A stretch of 64,000 bases of DNA from Gemmatimonas sp. (GCF_021298855.1 NZ_JAJTHI010000022.1:142272-206271); one strand, 5' to 3'. Shown: positions 52,028-60,143, counted from the stretch's first letter. Made by a program: numbers and translations. Notes: generated from the letters alone by a model not told the origin.

Positions 52028-52788
52028 CGGCCACGTCCGCGATGGCCGGGTGCCTGGGGGTCGCCGTGGGGCTGCGCGACGTCCATGTGTCGCATCGCAC
52101 CGCGTATGGTCAGGTCCGCGCACTGTGCGGCGCGTCGTTCACCGCGCCGGCAGGGCAGGTAACACTGCTGGCCGGACCCAACGGCGCCGGCAAGAGCAGC
52201 GCCTTGGCGACGCTGGCCGGCCTCCAGCGCGCCGCGCGCGGTCAGGTGCTGCTGAAAGAGCGCTGGCATGATGCCGGTCGCGTCGCGACCGCCGCGCGTG
52301 GCGTCGTCGGGTGGCTCGGCTCCGACCCGGACGACCAGCTCATCGCGCCGCGGGTGCACGACGACATCGCCTTCGGTCTCCTCAACCGGGGCGAGTCGGC
52401 CACCAACGCGTCGGCCCGGGTGGCAGCCATGGCGGAGCAGCTGGGGATCGCGCCACTGCTTTCGCGCAGTATCGACGGGTTGAGCCACGGTGAACGGCAG
52501 CGCGTAGCGCTCGCCGGGGTACTGGTGCTCGAGCCCCGTGTACTGCTGCTCGACGAGCCCACGTTGGGGCTCGATCGCCGTGGGCATCGCGCACTGCTCA
52601 CACTGCTCTCCTCGTTCCGTGCGCGCGGCATGACCATGGTGGTGGCCAGTCACGACGAGCAGCTGGCCGACGGCTGGGCCGATCATGTGGTGCTGTTCGA
52701 AGGCGGTACCGTGGTGCTGGAAGGGCCGAGTGCAGAATCAGTCATTCACCCCGCGTGGCGACGTGTGCTTGGTCTCGCCGGCAGCTGA
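52024..52788 (+). CDS. cbiO: CbiO-type ECF transporter ATP-binding protein
   Basis: A 254-residue ABC ATPase: Walker A GPNGAGKSS, Q-loop DPDDQLIA, signature LSHGERQRVALA, Walker B VLLLDEPTLGLD, switch His in VVASHDEQ. It powers metal uptake by the CbiMNQ membrane complex. Order M-N-Q-O with 4-17-bp overlaps is canonical. One ATPase gene implies a homodimer. Confidence 0.9.
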   Translation: MTATSAMAGCLGVAVGLRDVHVSHRTAYGQVRALCGASFTAPAGQVTLLAGPNGAGKSSALATLAGLQRAARGQVLLKERWHDAGRVATAARGVVGWLGSDPDDQLIAPRVHDDIAFGLLNRGESATNASARVAAMAEQLGIAPLLSRSIDGLSHGERQRVALAGVLVLEPRVLLLDEPTLGLDRRGHRALLTLLSSFRARGMTMVVASHDEQLADGWADHVVLFEGGTVVLEGPSAESVIHPAWRRVLGLAGS

Positions 52789-52882
52789 CAGCGTTGCGAC
52801 AGGGTGCAGCAAGCCGGGACCGGCGGTTCCGTTGCTGCCCGTGTGTTCCTTGTTCCATCGACTTCCTCCTCGAGCCCTGCTG

Positions 52883-53062
52883 ATGGCCCCATCCCCGCTC
52901 GCGCCACATCACGACCGTCTGCTATGGGTCGGTGTTGCCTGTCTGGTCCTCCTGGTCGCGGGCGCGGTGTGGCTGATGCCACGTCTCATCACCAGCGACG
53001 TCCTCCCGCCGGCCGAAACCTCCTCGCCCCAAAAGAACGACCGGCCGTCGGTCGGCCCGTGA
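52883..53062 (+). CDS. small single-pass membrane protein
   Basis: A 59-residue open frame with one strongly hydrophobic helix (RLLWVGVACLVLLVAGAVW) and a Pro/Ser-rich C-terminus. It is the only convincing frame between cbiO and the 53.2-kb small gene, a 425-bp stretch otherwise without features. It could be an accessory peptide of the ECF unit or a chance ORF. No family recognised. Confidence 0.4.
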   Translation: MAPSPLAPHHDRLLWVGVACLVLLVAGAVWLMPRLITSDVLPPAETSSPQKNDRPSVGP

Positions 53063-53213
53063 CGTCGCGGGGCGCTGGTCGCCACATGCGTCGCGGGAAG
53101 CCGCACTCACATTCCTTGCCACCTGGGGAGTGCCGCCACCGCGCTCCGCGTGGTGCGTACCCTGCCGTGCGGGCGCGCTCACGGCCGTGCGTGGCGCAAC
53201 CGCCGGAGGCGTG

Positions 53214-53483
53214 ATGGATCTCTTCGCAAAACGGTCACACGGTCACGTCGATCACCTGACTCAGGTGAAGGCGTGGGTCCGGGAGCTGATGGACGTTTCC
53301 CCGAATGCCGCAGTGCTGGTCACCGAGCTGCGGTGCACCGAACCAGGGTGCCCACCGCTCGAAACGGTAATTGCCATTCTCGAAGACGCGGTCGCGCCAC
53401 GACAGTACACACTGCATCGGGCCGTCGCCGATGTCACGCGGCAGGATATTGCCGACTCTGCCGCGCCTACACGTCGCGGGTGA
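53214..53483 (+). CDS. small conserved-looking protein with CxxPxC motif
   Basis: An 89-residue cytosolic protein starting at ATG 53214, preceded by GGAGG at good spacing. The distinctive segment is VTELRCTEPGCPPLETVIAILE, in two parts, RCTEPGC and PPLETVI. The N-terminus is basic and His-containing (KRSHGHVDHL). I do not recognise a named family. It lies between the ECF unit and the FmdB-like gene, so it may join the metal regulon, but I see no palindrome immediately upstream. Confidence 0.55.
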   Translation: MDLFAKRSHGHVDHLTQVKAWVRELMDVSPNAAVLVTELRCTEPGCPPLETVIAILEDAVAPRQYTLHRAVADVTRQDIADSAAPTRRG

Positions 53484-53522
53484 ACGTCGATGGGCGTATG
53501 CCCGGCGTGGGTGCGGGCGTGC

Positions 53523-53804
53523 TCAGCTCCCGCACCCGCACCCTGATCCGCAGCCGAAATCGGAACCGTGGGTGCGCGCGACATCGGCGGCGCGGGTCGA
53601 TTCGGCTGCCAGCGCCGCAGCCACAGCCACGCCGCTGCGCTGGGGCGTGAGGGCGCCCCAGCCGCCGCTGATGACGCGGCGCACCGGCTCGCGGGTCACC
53701 GGATGAATCGTGAGGGGCGCATCACCCATGGCCTGGTGCCAGGCAAAGCGTGCGGGGACGTCGTCGTCGCACTGCGGAACGGTTTCGTACTCGTACAGCG
53801 GCAT
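53523..53804 (-). CDS. FmdB-like protein that has lost its zinc-ribbon cysteines
   Basis: A 93-residue protein that follows the FmdB/zinc-ribbon regulator layout: MPLYEYE at the start, QAMGDAPLT in the middle and VRRVISGG at the end of the fold. The ribbon normally has CxxC twice. Here the first pair reads T-V-P-Q with one displaced Cys12, and the second reads HPVT, so a four-Cys zinc site cannot form. A C-terminal tail FGCGSGCGCGS supplies three new cysteines. By analogy with zinc-free L33 and L31B, it may be a zinc-sparing substitute. Site F lies 25 bp upstream. Confidence 0.72.
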   Translation of the reverse strand: MPLYEYETVPQCDDDVPARFAWHQAMGDAPLTIHPVTREPVRRVISGGWGALTPQRSGVAVAAALAAESTRAADVARTHGSDFGCGSGCGCGS

Positions 53805-53829
53805 GGGGATATCCGAGGGGAGGTACAAT

Positions 53830-53850
53830 TGATAATTTACTCGCAATAAT
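53830..53850. promoter_or_regulatory. metal-regulon palindrome, site F
   Basis: TGATA-ATTTAC-TCGCA followed by ATAAT. The left half-site and the trailing ATAAT are perfect; two bases in the right half differ. It lies between the FmdB-like gene and the DUF2911-COG0523-COG0523 unit, and abuts ATG 53851. Confidence 0.6.
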
Positions 53851-53883
53851 ATGGTCTTCCCACCTTTGCTCACCCTGTCGGCC

Positions 53884-54777
53884 ATGCGCCATTCGTCCGC
53901 CCGCTTCGTCCGGCCGCTGTTGGCCGTCCCCATTGCCCTCGCGATGCAGGCGACGGCTGCTACCGCGCAGATCGTTGCCTCGGAGCGCGCCTCGGTCACT
54001 CAAACGGTGGATGGCACCACGATCACCGTGGACTACTCGCGGCCGCGTCTGCGTGGTCGCACGAACATCTACGGGGGCCTCGAAAAGTGGGGCACGGTGT
54101 GGACCCCGGGTGCCGACGATGCCACGGCCATTCGCCTGTCGCGCCCGGCCATGGTGGCCGGTTTGCGGGTGCCGGCCGGTCGCTTCTCGGTCTGGTTCGT
54201 CCTGCGCGAAAAGGAACCGTGGACGCTGGTGCTCGACCCGCGCGATTCCCTCTTCCACACCGCGCATCCCGACTCGACCGCCGCGCAGTTGCGCGCGCCG
54301 ATCGTGCCCTTCGACGTGCCCAACACGGAAGTGCTCACCTGGGCGTTCCCCGACGTGAGCATTCGCGGCACGACCCTCGAGTTCCGATGGGGCACGAAGG
54401 GGGTCGCCGTCCCTATCGTCGTCGAACCGACGCTGCCGCTGACGGTGACGGCCGCCGAGGTGGCCGCGTTCCTTGGCAGTTACGACTTCGAGTGGGCTGA
54501 CAGCACGAGCCAGCCACGTCGTTCGGTGTTCACCGTGGAGCGTCGTGGCGATCAGCTGTTCGGTACCTGGGATACTCCGCAGCTGGGCTCGCTTCGCGAG
54601 ATGCAGTTGCTGAGCCACGGAACGGACCGATTCGCCTACGGGTGGTATCGCAATGGGTCGCTGTGGGCCACCAGCCTCGAACTCAACCTCGAGTTCGCGC
54701 GCCGTGACGGACGGGTGGTCGGCTTCACCTACAAGTCGTCGAGCGAGGTCGTGGCCCGCGGCACGCGTCGGCCATAG
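53884..54777 (+). CDS. DUF2911 family exported protein
   Basis: A 297-residue protein from ATG 53884, which opens a textbook signal peptide (RFVRPLLAVPIALAMQ, cleavage near TATAQ). ATG 53851 is in frame but directly abuts the site F palindrome. The DUF2911 core is visible: VDYSRPRLRGR, WGTVWTPGADDATAI, and LRVPAGRFSVW. Its function is unknown. It is coupled by one base to a COG0523 GTPase, so it probably has a metal-linked role. Confidence 0.78.
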   Translation: MRHSSARFVRPLLAVPIALAMQATAATAQIVASERASVTQTVDGTTITVDYSRPRLRGRTNIYGGLEKWGTVWTPGADDATAIRLSRPAMVAGLRVPAGRFSVWFVLREKEPWTLVLDPRDSLFHTAHPDSTAAQLRAPIVPFDVPNTEVLTWAFPDVSIRGTTLEFRWGTKGVAVPIVVEPTLPLTVTAAEVAAFLGSYDFEWADSTSQPRRSVFTVERRGDQLFGTWDTPQLGSLREMQLLSHGTDRFAYGWYRNGSLWATSLELNLEFARRDGRVVGFTYKSSSEVVARGTRRP

Positions 54778-55976
54778 TGGCGTCGCCAACGCTTGCCGGC
54801 CGCTCGGCGCGTACACGCCCGCTCGCCGTCACAGTCATCAGCGGCTTCCTGGGGGCCGGCAAGACCACGTTGCTGCGGCGCCTCCTGCGCGATCGCAGCG
54901 ATCTGCGCATGGCGGTCATCGTCAACGATCTCAGCGATCTGGCGGTCGACGCCGATCTGGTGAAGGAGCTCAAGGAGGGGGATGAGGAGCTCGTCATCGA
55001 CCTCCATGCGGGTTCACTGGGGGGATCGCTGCGCCCGGCGTTTCGCGACGCGCTCGACCGCGTGGCCGCCGATCCCTCGCTCGACTACCTGCTCATTGAA
55101 ACGAGCGGGGGGTCACATCCGCATGCCCTGCTCGAGGACATTCAGCGACATCGTGGCCTCACGCTCGACGGCGTGGTCACGGTGGTGGATGGGCTCAACC
55201 TGTGGCGTGATTTCGATGGCGGTCGTGCGCTCCTGCAGGACGCCCCGCCGTCGATCTCGCCCGTGTCGCTGCTGCGCGCGCAGATCGAGGCGGCCAGTGT
55301 GCTGCTGGTCAGCAAGGCAGATCGCCTCACACGCGCGCAGGTCACTGACGTGTTCGCCGTGCTGCACCAGCTCAATGTGCACGCCCTCATCGTCTCGATG
55401 GCGTACGGCCAGGTCGATCCGGCACTCATCGTGGGCGCCCGATCCTTTCAGAAGCGACGGCGCCGTCCGCGCGGGGAACCGGTGCGGCGCTCGCCGGTGG
55501 CACCCGCGCCCGACGATCCTGCCGTCTACGGTCTCGGATCCGTCACCTTGCGTCATACTCGGCCATTTCACCCGCAGCGCCTGCACACCCTGGTACGCGA
55601 GTCGCTCCCGCTGGGGGTGCATCGCAGCAAAGGGTGGATCTGGCTGGCCTCGCGTCCCCTCGATGTGCTGGTGTGGAGCCACGCCGGCTCGTGGGTGGGA
55701 CTCGAGTGGGCGGCCACGTGGAAGGCCGGCATTCTCCTCGATCCGGCGGCGCGTCTGTTGCCAGAGGAGCGTGCCGGTCTCACGGCCGCCCTCGCGCAGC
55801 TCGACCCCGTCTTCGGCGATCGCCATTGCGAACTGACCATCATTGGCGTGGAGCCCGATCGCACCGCCTTCGCCGACGCGCTCCGGCACTGTCTCTGCAC
55901 CGATGCCGAGGTTGCGGCCTGGCAGAACGGTGAGCGCTTCGATGATCCCTGGCCGCAGACCATCCGTCGTGTGTGA
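54777..55976 (+). CDS. COG0523-like GTPase lacking the CxCC metal motif
   Basis: A 399-residue G3E GTPase. Walker [19 protein letters not shown] after the Walker B strand, SKAD in place of NKxD, and CobW_C domain motifs [11 protein letters not shown] and HRSKGWIWLASRP are present. At the usual CxCC position the sequence is HAGSLGGSLRP, with Ser80, Gly82 and Gly83 replacing all three cysteines. It probably cannot bind metal in the standard way. It lies directly upstream of a CVCC-containing COG0523 gene, and could act as a partner subunit. The start overlaps the DUF2911 stop by one base. Confidence 0.85.
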   Translation: MASPTLAGRSARTRPLAVTVISGFLGAGKTTLLRRLLRDRSDLRMAVIVNDLSDLAVDADLVKELKEGDEELVIDLHAGSLGGSLRPAFRDALDRVAADPSLDYLLIETSGGSHPHALLEDIQRHRGLTLDGVVTVVDGLNLWRDFDGGRALLQDAPPSISPVSLLRAQIEAASVLLVSKADRLTRAQVTDVFAVLHQLNVHALIVSMAYGQVDPALIVGARSFQKRRRRPRGEPVRRSPVAPAPDDPAVYGLGSVTLRHTRPFHPQRLHTLVRESLPLGVHRSKGWIWLASRPLDVLVWSHAGSWVGLEWAATWKAGILLDPAARLLPEERAGLTAALAQLDPVFGDRHCELTIIGVEPDRTAFADALRHCLCTDAEVAAWQNGERFDDPWPQTIRRV

Positions 55977-56054
55977 CGTGGTCGGCCGTCGTACACCAGA
56001 AGACGCAGCGATCGCCCACTGGTGCACCACCACGTGCGGTGCCAACTTCGCCGC

Positions 56055-57020
56055 ATGATCCCGCTCGTGCTCATGGCCGGCTTCCTTGGCGCCGGCAAGA
56101 CCCGGTTTCTCTCGGAGCTGGTGCCGCAGCTGGCCGCGCGGGGCACGCGGGTGCGCATCATCCTCAATGATTTTCAGAACGCCCGCGTCGACGCCGCGCG
56201 GCTGGGAGCGCTCGAGGCGCTGGTGACGCCGCTCAACGGCGAGTGCGTCTGCTGTGGCTCGCTCCGCGAGTTGCTGCAGACGCTGTACGATGTGCCGCCC
56301 GATCCGGGCAGCGTCATGATCATCGAGGCCAACGGCGCCACGGAGACCGACGAACTGCTGGGCCATCTCACCACCGATACGCGGCTCGGGCACTTCACCC
56401 TGCCCGTGCAACTCACCGTGGTGGATGCGGCGCGGTGGCAGAAGCGCTGGTGGCACAACGGGCTCGAACGCGCGCAGGTGGGCACGGCCACACACCTGCT
56501 GCTCAACTGGACGCACAAGCTCGACGCCGCGCGTCTGGCGGCGGTGGAAGAGGCCATACGCGCCGAGAACCCGCGCGCTGCCTTCGTGAACACCGACACG
56601 TTCGCCGAGTGGCTGCACACCCTCGCCGCGCGGGTGCAGCACGATCCGCAGCAGGGCGGCCGCAGCACGGGGCTGCAGGCGGCGGAGCCGCGGGCGCGCG
56701 CCGCGCGGGCGCCGCACACGCATCCCTTCGGCAGTATCGCGCTGCCGCTCCCCACCGTGGTGTTGCGGCGCGACTTCGAGCAATTCGTGGCGGAGCTCCC
56801 GGAGCAGGTGGTGCGAGCCAAGGGGCTGGTGCGCTTCGCCGACGATCCGGGACCCATGTACGTGTGGAATCGGGTTCCGGGGCGCGCGCGGGTGCGTCTC
56901 GATGCGTCGTGGCCGCATGCCGACGCGACGCCCACGGCGTTGTTCATCGGTGTGGCCCTGCCCATCGACGCGCTTACCGAGGCGGCGGCGCGTCTCGGCG
57001 ACAGGGTGCCGCCAGCCTGA
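56055..57020 (+). CDS. short COG0523-type GTPase with CVCC motif
   Basis: A 321-residue G3E GTPase. GFLGAGKTR is the Walker A, NGECVCCGSLREL carries the metal cysteines (Cys64, Cys66, Cys67), MIIEANGATETD follows. The guanine-specificity region is unusual (LLNWTHKLDA instead of NKxD). It is shorter than the other COG0523 proteins here. It is 78 bp after the CxCC-less copy. Its last 47 bp overlap the convergent minus-strand gene. ATG 56055 starts immediately before the P-loop strand. Confidence 0.85.
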   Translation: MIPLVLMAGFLGAGKTRFLSELVPQLAARGTRVRIILNDFQNARVDAARLGALEALVTPLNGECVCCGSLRELLQTLYDVPPDPGSVMIIEANGATETDELLGHLTTDTRLGHFTLPVQLTVVDAARWQKRWWHNGLERAQVGTATHLLLNWTHKLDAARLAAVEEAIRAENPRAAFVNTDTFAEWLHTLAARVQHDPQQGGRSTGLQAAEPRARAARAPHTHPFGSIALPLPTVVLRRDFEQFVAELPEQVVRAKGLVRFADDPGPMYVWNRVPGRARVRLDASWPHADATPTALFIGVALPIDALTEAAARLGDRVPPA

Positions 57021-57861
57021 GGGAATCGGCGAGCGCGGTGGGCGCAAAACCGGTGGGGCCGCCGCCGAGGACCAGGCGCCACGTGTAGTGGCAGCGCGTG
57101 GTCGTCGTGAGTGAGCCGCCGGCGCTGCCCGGTGTGCGCAGCACGAGATACGGCAGGTCGTGGTACTGACGGAGGGCGGAGAGCTGTCGGGCAATCGCGC
57201 GCGCATCGCCGCGTGCCGTGAGCACGCCGAAGTCGCTGTCGGTGGCAATCTCGTTTCCCCGGGTCAGGCCACCAATGGGCTGCCCGTTGGCGTGCACTTG
57301 CGACGTGGCGCTGGCCACCACATCGAACGCCTGCCGTTCGGCGTCATCCCACGCCACGAAGTACCAGAGGTCCGGTGAGAGCAGGTCATCGAGCAGGCGC
57401 AGGTGCGCCACGACCTCGGGACCGGAGCCGTACGCGAGGGCATCGAGCGCCACATCGAAGCGCACATCGGGCTGCGTCCGCGCCACCCGCTCCCGGGCGC
57501 GCTGCCACACGGCGAGATGGCGTGGCGTGGGCCGCTCTCCGGCGGCAAAGCGGAAGAGCGACGACACGTGCGTGGGGGCGAGCGCCACGAGCGCCGTGAT
57601 GACGGAATCGGTGGTGACCGAATCGAACAGCCACTGGCCATCACGATAGACCGTGCTGGCCACCGATCGCGCGAACACGGGCCCGAGGCGTTCACCGCGC
57701 ACTTCTCCGGGCACGTGCACATGCCGGTGCGCGCCGCGCGCGGCGGCGGTACGAGGGGCGGGCACGCCGGTGTCGGGTGGCATGGCCATGGACCAGCGTC
57801 CATTGCATGCGCCGGCCACCGCGAAGGTGCCCAGCAGGAAAACTCTTGCCGAAACGCGCAT
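56974..57861 (-). CDS. exported protein, unknown function, metal-regulon candidate
   Basis: A 295-residue protein with a signal/lipobox-like N-terminus (FLLGTFAVAGAC). Near residue 45 is RGAHRHVHVPGE, a short His cluster that could bind metal. The middle is helical (PTPRHLAVWQRARERVARTQ), and the C-terminus beta-like. No family recognised. Its start is 9 bp from the perfect palindrome of site G, shared with the divergent ABC transporter. Overlap of 47 bp with the convergent COG0523 gene is unusual. Confidence 0.6.
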   Translation of the reverse strand: MRVSARVFLLGTFAVAGACNGRWSMAMPPDTGVPAPRTAAARGAHRHVHVPGEVRGERLGPVFARSVASTVYRDGQWLFDSVTTDSVITALVALAPTHVSSLFRFAAGERPTPRHLAVWQRARERVARTQPDVRFDVALDALAYGSGPEVVAHLRLLDDLLSPDLWYFVAWDDAERQAFDVVASATSQVHANGQPIGGLTRGNEIATDSDFGVLTARGDARAIARQLSALRQYHDLPYLVLRTPGSAGGSLTTTTRCHYTWRLVLGGGPTGFAPTALADSLRLAAPCRRDAPPPR

Positions 57862-57870
57862 CAGCGATAA

Positions 57871-57891
57871 TGATAAGGCTCTATCAGCATA
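57871..57891. promoter_or_regulatory. metal-regulon palindrome, site G
   Basis: TGATA-AGGCTC-TATCA is a perfect 5+6+5 palindrome. An additional GATAA lies just before it, and the flanks (GCGATAA and GCATAGC) are AT-rich compared with neighbours. It sits in the 82-bp divergent gap between the exported-protein gene and the ABC ATPase. Confidence 0.62.
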
Positions 57892-57943
57892 GCAATGCCG
57901 CCGATTCTTTCGGGTCGGTCGGCTCACCAACGCCGGTCGCGCC

Positions 57944-58714
57944 ATGCATTCCACGGATCTCGCGGTATCGGCCTCTGCCACCACCTTGGCGGCCACGCCC
58001 GCTGTTCCCCGCCTCGCCGCCCGTGGCCTCACCAAGCGCTACGGCGATGTGGTGGCGCTCAACGCCCTCGACCTCACCATCAACGCGGGCGAGGTCTACT
58101 GCCTGTTGGGGGCCAACGGGGCCGGGAAGAGCACGACCATCAATCTCTTCCTCAACTTCGTCGCGCCCACGGCCGGCGACGCCCGCGTGTGCGGCATCGA
58201 TGTCACGCAGGATCCGCTGCAGGCCAAGCGGCACCTCGCGTACATCCCCGAAACCGTCATGCTGTACAAGCAGCTCAGCGCGCTCGAGAATCTCGACTAT
58301 TTCGCCGGGCTCGCCGCGGAGGCGCCGCTGCCCCGGGAGCAGCTCATGGCGCACCTGCGCGATGTGGGGCTGCGCGACGAGCAGGTGCACCAGCGCGTGG
58401 CGGGCTTCTCCAAGGGGATGCGGCAGAAGGTGGGCATTGCCATTGCGGTCGCCCGCAAGGCCGATGTGCTGCTGCTCGACGAGCCCACGTCGGGGCTGGA
58501 CCCCAAGGCGTCGAATGAGTTCTCGGAGGTCATTGGTCGGCTGCGCGAACGCGGCGCGGCCGTGCTCATGGCGACGCACGATCTCTTTCGCGCCAAGGAG
58601 TCGGGGACTCGCGTGGGGATCATGAAGCGTGGCATGCTCGTGGCCGAACTGGCGACGGCCGACATCGGACACACTGATCTCGAGCAGCTGTACCTCACCC
58701 ACATGCACGACTGA
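57944..58714 (+). CDS. ABC transporter ATP-binding protein
   Basis: A 256-residue ABC-2-type ATPase: Walker A GANGAGKST, Q-loop YIPETVML, signature FSKGMRQKVGIA, Walker B LLLDEPTSGLD and MATHD. It is followed by two permease genes, giving one heteromeric exporter-type complex. Site G lies 53 bp upstream, so metal control is likely. The cargo is unknown. Confidence 0.9.
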   Translation: MHSTDLAVSASATTLAATPAVPRLAARGLTKRYGDVVALNALDLTINAGEVYCLLGANGAGKSTTINLFLNFVAPTAGDARVCGIDVTQDPLQAKRHLAYIPETVMLYKQLSALENLDYFAGLAAEAPLPREQLMAHLRDVGLRDEQVHQRVAGFSKGMRQKVGIAIAVARKADVLLLDEPTSGLDPKASNEFSEVIGRLRERGAAVLMATHDLFRAKESGTRVGIMKRGMLVAELATADIGHTDLEQLYLTHMHD

Positions 58715-58724
58715 GGGCGCGCCC

Positions 58725-60143
58725 ATGATTGCCCACATCGCTCGCAAGGAACGCACCGAAATGTGGCGCGACGGCCGCTTCCGTGTGGCCGCCGTGGCCC
58801 TGCTGCTGCTGCTCGCGGTGGCGCTGCTCACCGGGCTCACCACGTCGCGCGGCACCGCGCGCGACCATGACGCGGCGCAGGAGGCCATGCGCGGGTTCTG
58901 GGTGAATCAGGGGGCCAAGAACCCGCACTCCGCCGCACACTACGGGCTGTGGGTGTTCAAGCCGTCGCTGCCCCTGTCGTTCGTCGATCACGGTGTGGAC
59001 GCCTACACAGGCGTGACCACGTGGCTCGAAGCGCACAAGCAGAACGAGTTCACGCGCCGTCCCGCCATGGATCGCCCCAATGTGGCCCGCTTTGGCGAGT
59101 GGACCGCGGCCGCCGTACTGCAGCTGCTGGTGCCGCTGCTCATCGTGATGCTCGCCTTCCCGGCGTTCGCCGGCGAACGCGAAACCGGCACGCTGCGCCA
59201 ACTCGCGGCCATCGGGGTGCCCATGCGCACCCTCATGCTGGGCAAGGCGGCGGGGATCGCGTCGGCGCTGGCCGTGGTGCTGGTGCCGGCCACCGTGCTG
59301 GGAGTGGCCACGCTCTGGCTGGGTGCCGGGGGCGGGCGCGGGGCCGATGACCTCGTGCGCTTCGCGCTCCTCATTGCCACCTATCTGGCGTATTTCGCGG
59401 TGCTGCTGGCGCTGGCGCTGGTGGTGTCGGCGCGTGCCCGCAACGTGCGCGTGGCGCTGGTCCTCCTGCTGGGCTTCTGGACGATGAACTCGCTGGTGGC
59501 GCCGCGGGCGGTGGCCGACCTGGCGCGCCAGCTCCATCCCACGCCGTCGGCGGTGGCGTTCCAGGCGGCCATGCAGCGGGACATCGAACAGGGACTCGAC
59601 GGGCACAACCCGGCCGACGCCCGGCGCAAGGCAGTCGAAGCACAGGCGCTGCGTGAGTACCGGGCGGTGTCGCTGGAAGCGTTGCCGGTGAACTTCGACG
59701 CCATCGCGATGCAGGCGTCCGAAGAGTACGCCAACACCGTCTTCGACCGGCACTTCACCGCGCTCTACGATCAGTACCGGGCGCAGAACACCCTCACGCA
59801 GTGGCTCGGGCTCGTCTCGCCGCTGCTCGCGGTGCGTTCGCTCTCCATGGGGCTGGCCGGCACCGATGTGGAGCAGCACCGTCACTTCGCCGTGCAGGCC
59901 GAACTCTATCGTCGTGGCCTCATTCGCTGGACCAACAACTACTTCCGCGACAACACGCTCACCGGCGAGTGGGACTGGAAGGCCCCGCCTGAGCTGTGGG
60001 CCAAGTATCCCCCGTTTGCGTACGACGCACCACCCGTGCGCCAGTCGGTGGCCACGCAGGGGGCCGCGCTGCTCGTCCTGGCCGGGTGGCTGGCGCTGGC
60101 GGCCCTGCTCGTGTGGCGCGCGCCCGCGGCGCCGGTAGTCTGA
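58725..60143 (+). CDS. ABC-2 type permease (DUF3526-like), first of two
   Basis: A 472-residue membrane protein: one N-terminal helix, a long extracytoplasmic region (about residues 40-140), then a bundle of about five helices with GERETGTLRQLAAIG, the ABC-2 coupling motif, and another large loop before a last helix. The structure resembles DUF3526 permeases found in pairs. It overlaps the second permease start by one base (TGATG). Confidence 0.82.
   Translation: MIAHIARKERTEMWRDGRFRVAAVALLLLLAVALLTGLTTSRGTARDHDAAQEAMRGFWVNQGAKNPHSAAHYGLWVFKPSLPLSFVDHGVDAYTGVTTWLEAHKQNEFTRRPAMDRPNVARFGEWTAAAVLQLLVPLLIVMLAFPAFAGERETGTLRQLAAIGVPMRTLMLGKAAGIASALAVVLVPATVLGVATLWLGAGGGRGADDLVRFALLIATYLAYFAVLLALALVVSARARNVRVALVLLLGFWTMNSLVAPRAVADLARQLHPTPSAVAFQAAMQRDIEQGLDGHNPADARRKAVEAQALREYRAVSLEALPVNFDAIAMQASEEYANTVFDRHFTALYDQYRAQNTLTQWLGLVSPLLAVRSLSMGLAGTDVEQHRHFAVQAELYRRGLIRWTNNYFRDNTLTGEWDWKAPPELWAKYPPFAYDAPPVRQSVATQGAALLVLAGWLALAALLVWRAPAAPVV

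Noticed and set aside
52804..53214. 136-codon frame downstream of cbiO
   Set aside because: Ser/Arg/Pro-rich translation without structure. The overlapping 59-residue frame with a transmembrane helix and the downstream gene with a Shine-Dalgarno are better supported.
55113..57248. 711-codon antisense frame over two COG0523 genes
   Set aside because: Same reason: compositionally biased and covered by genes with P-loops and CVCC or CobW_C motifs on the other strand.
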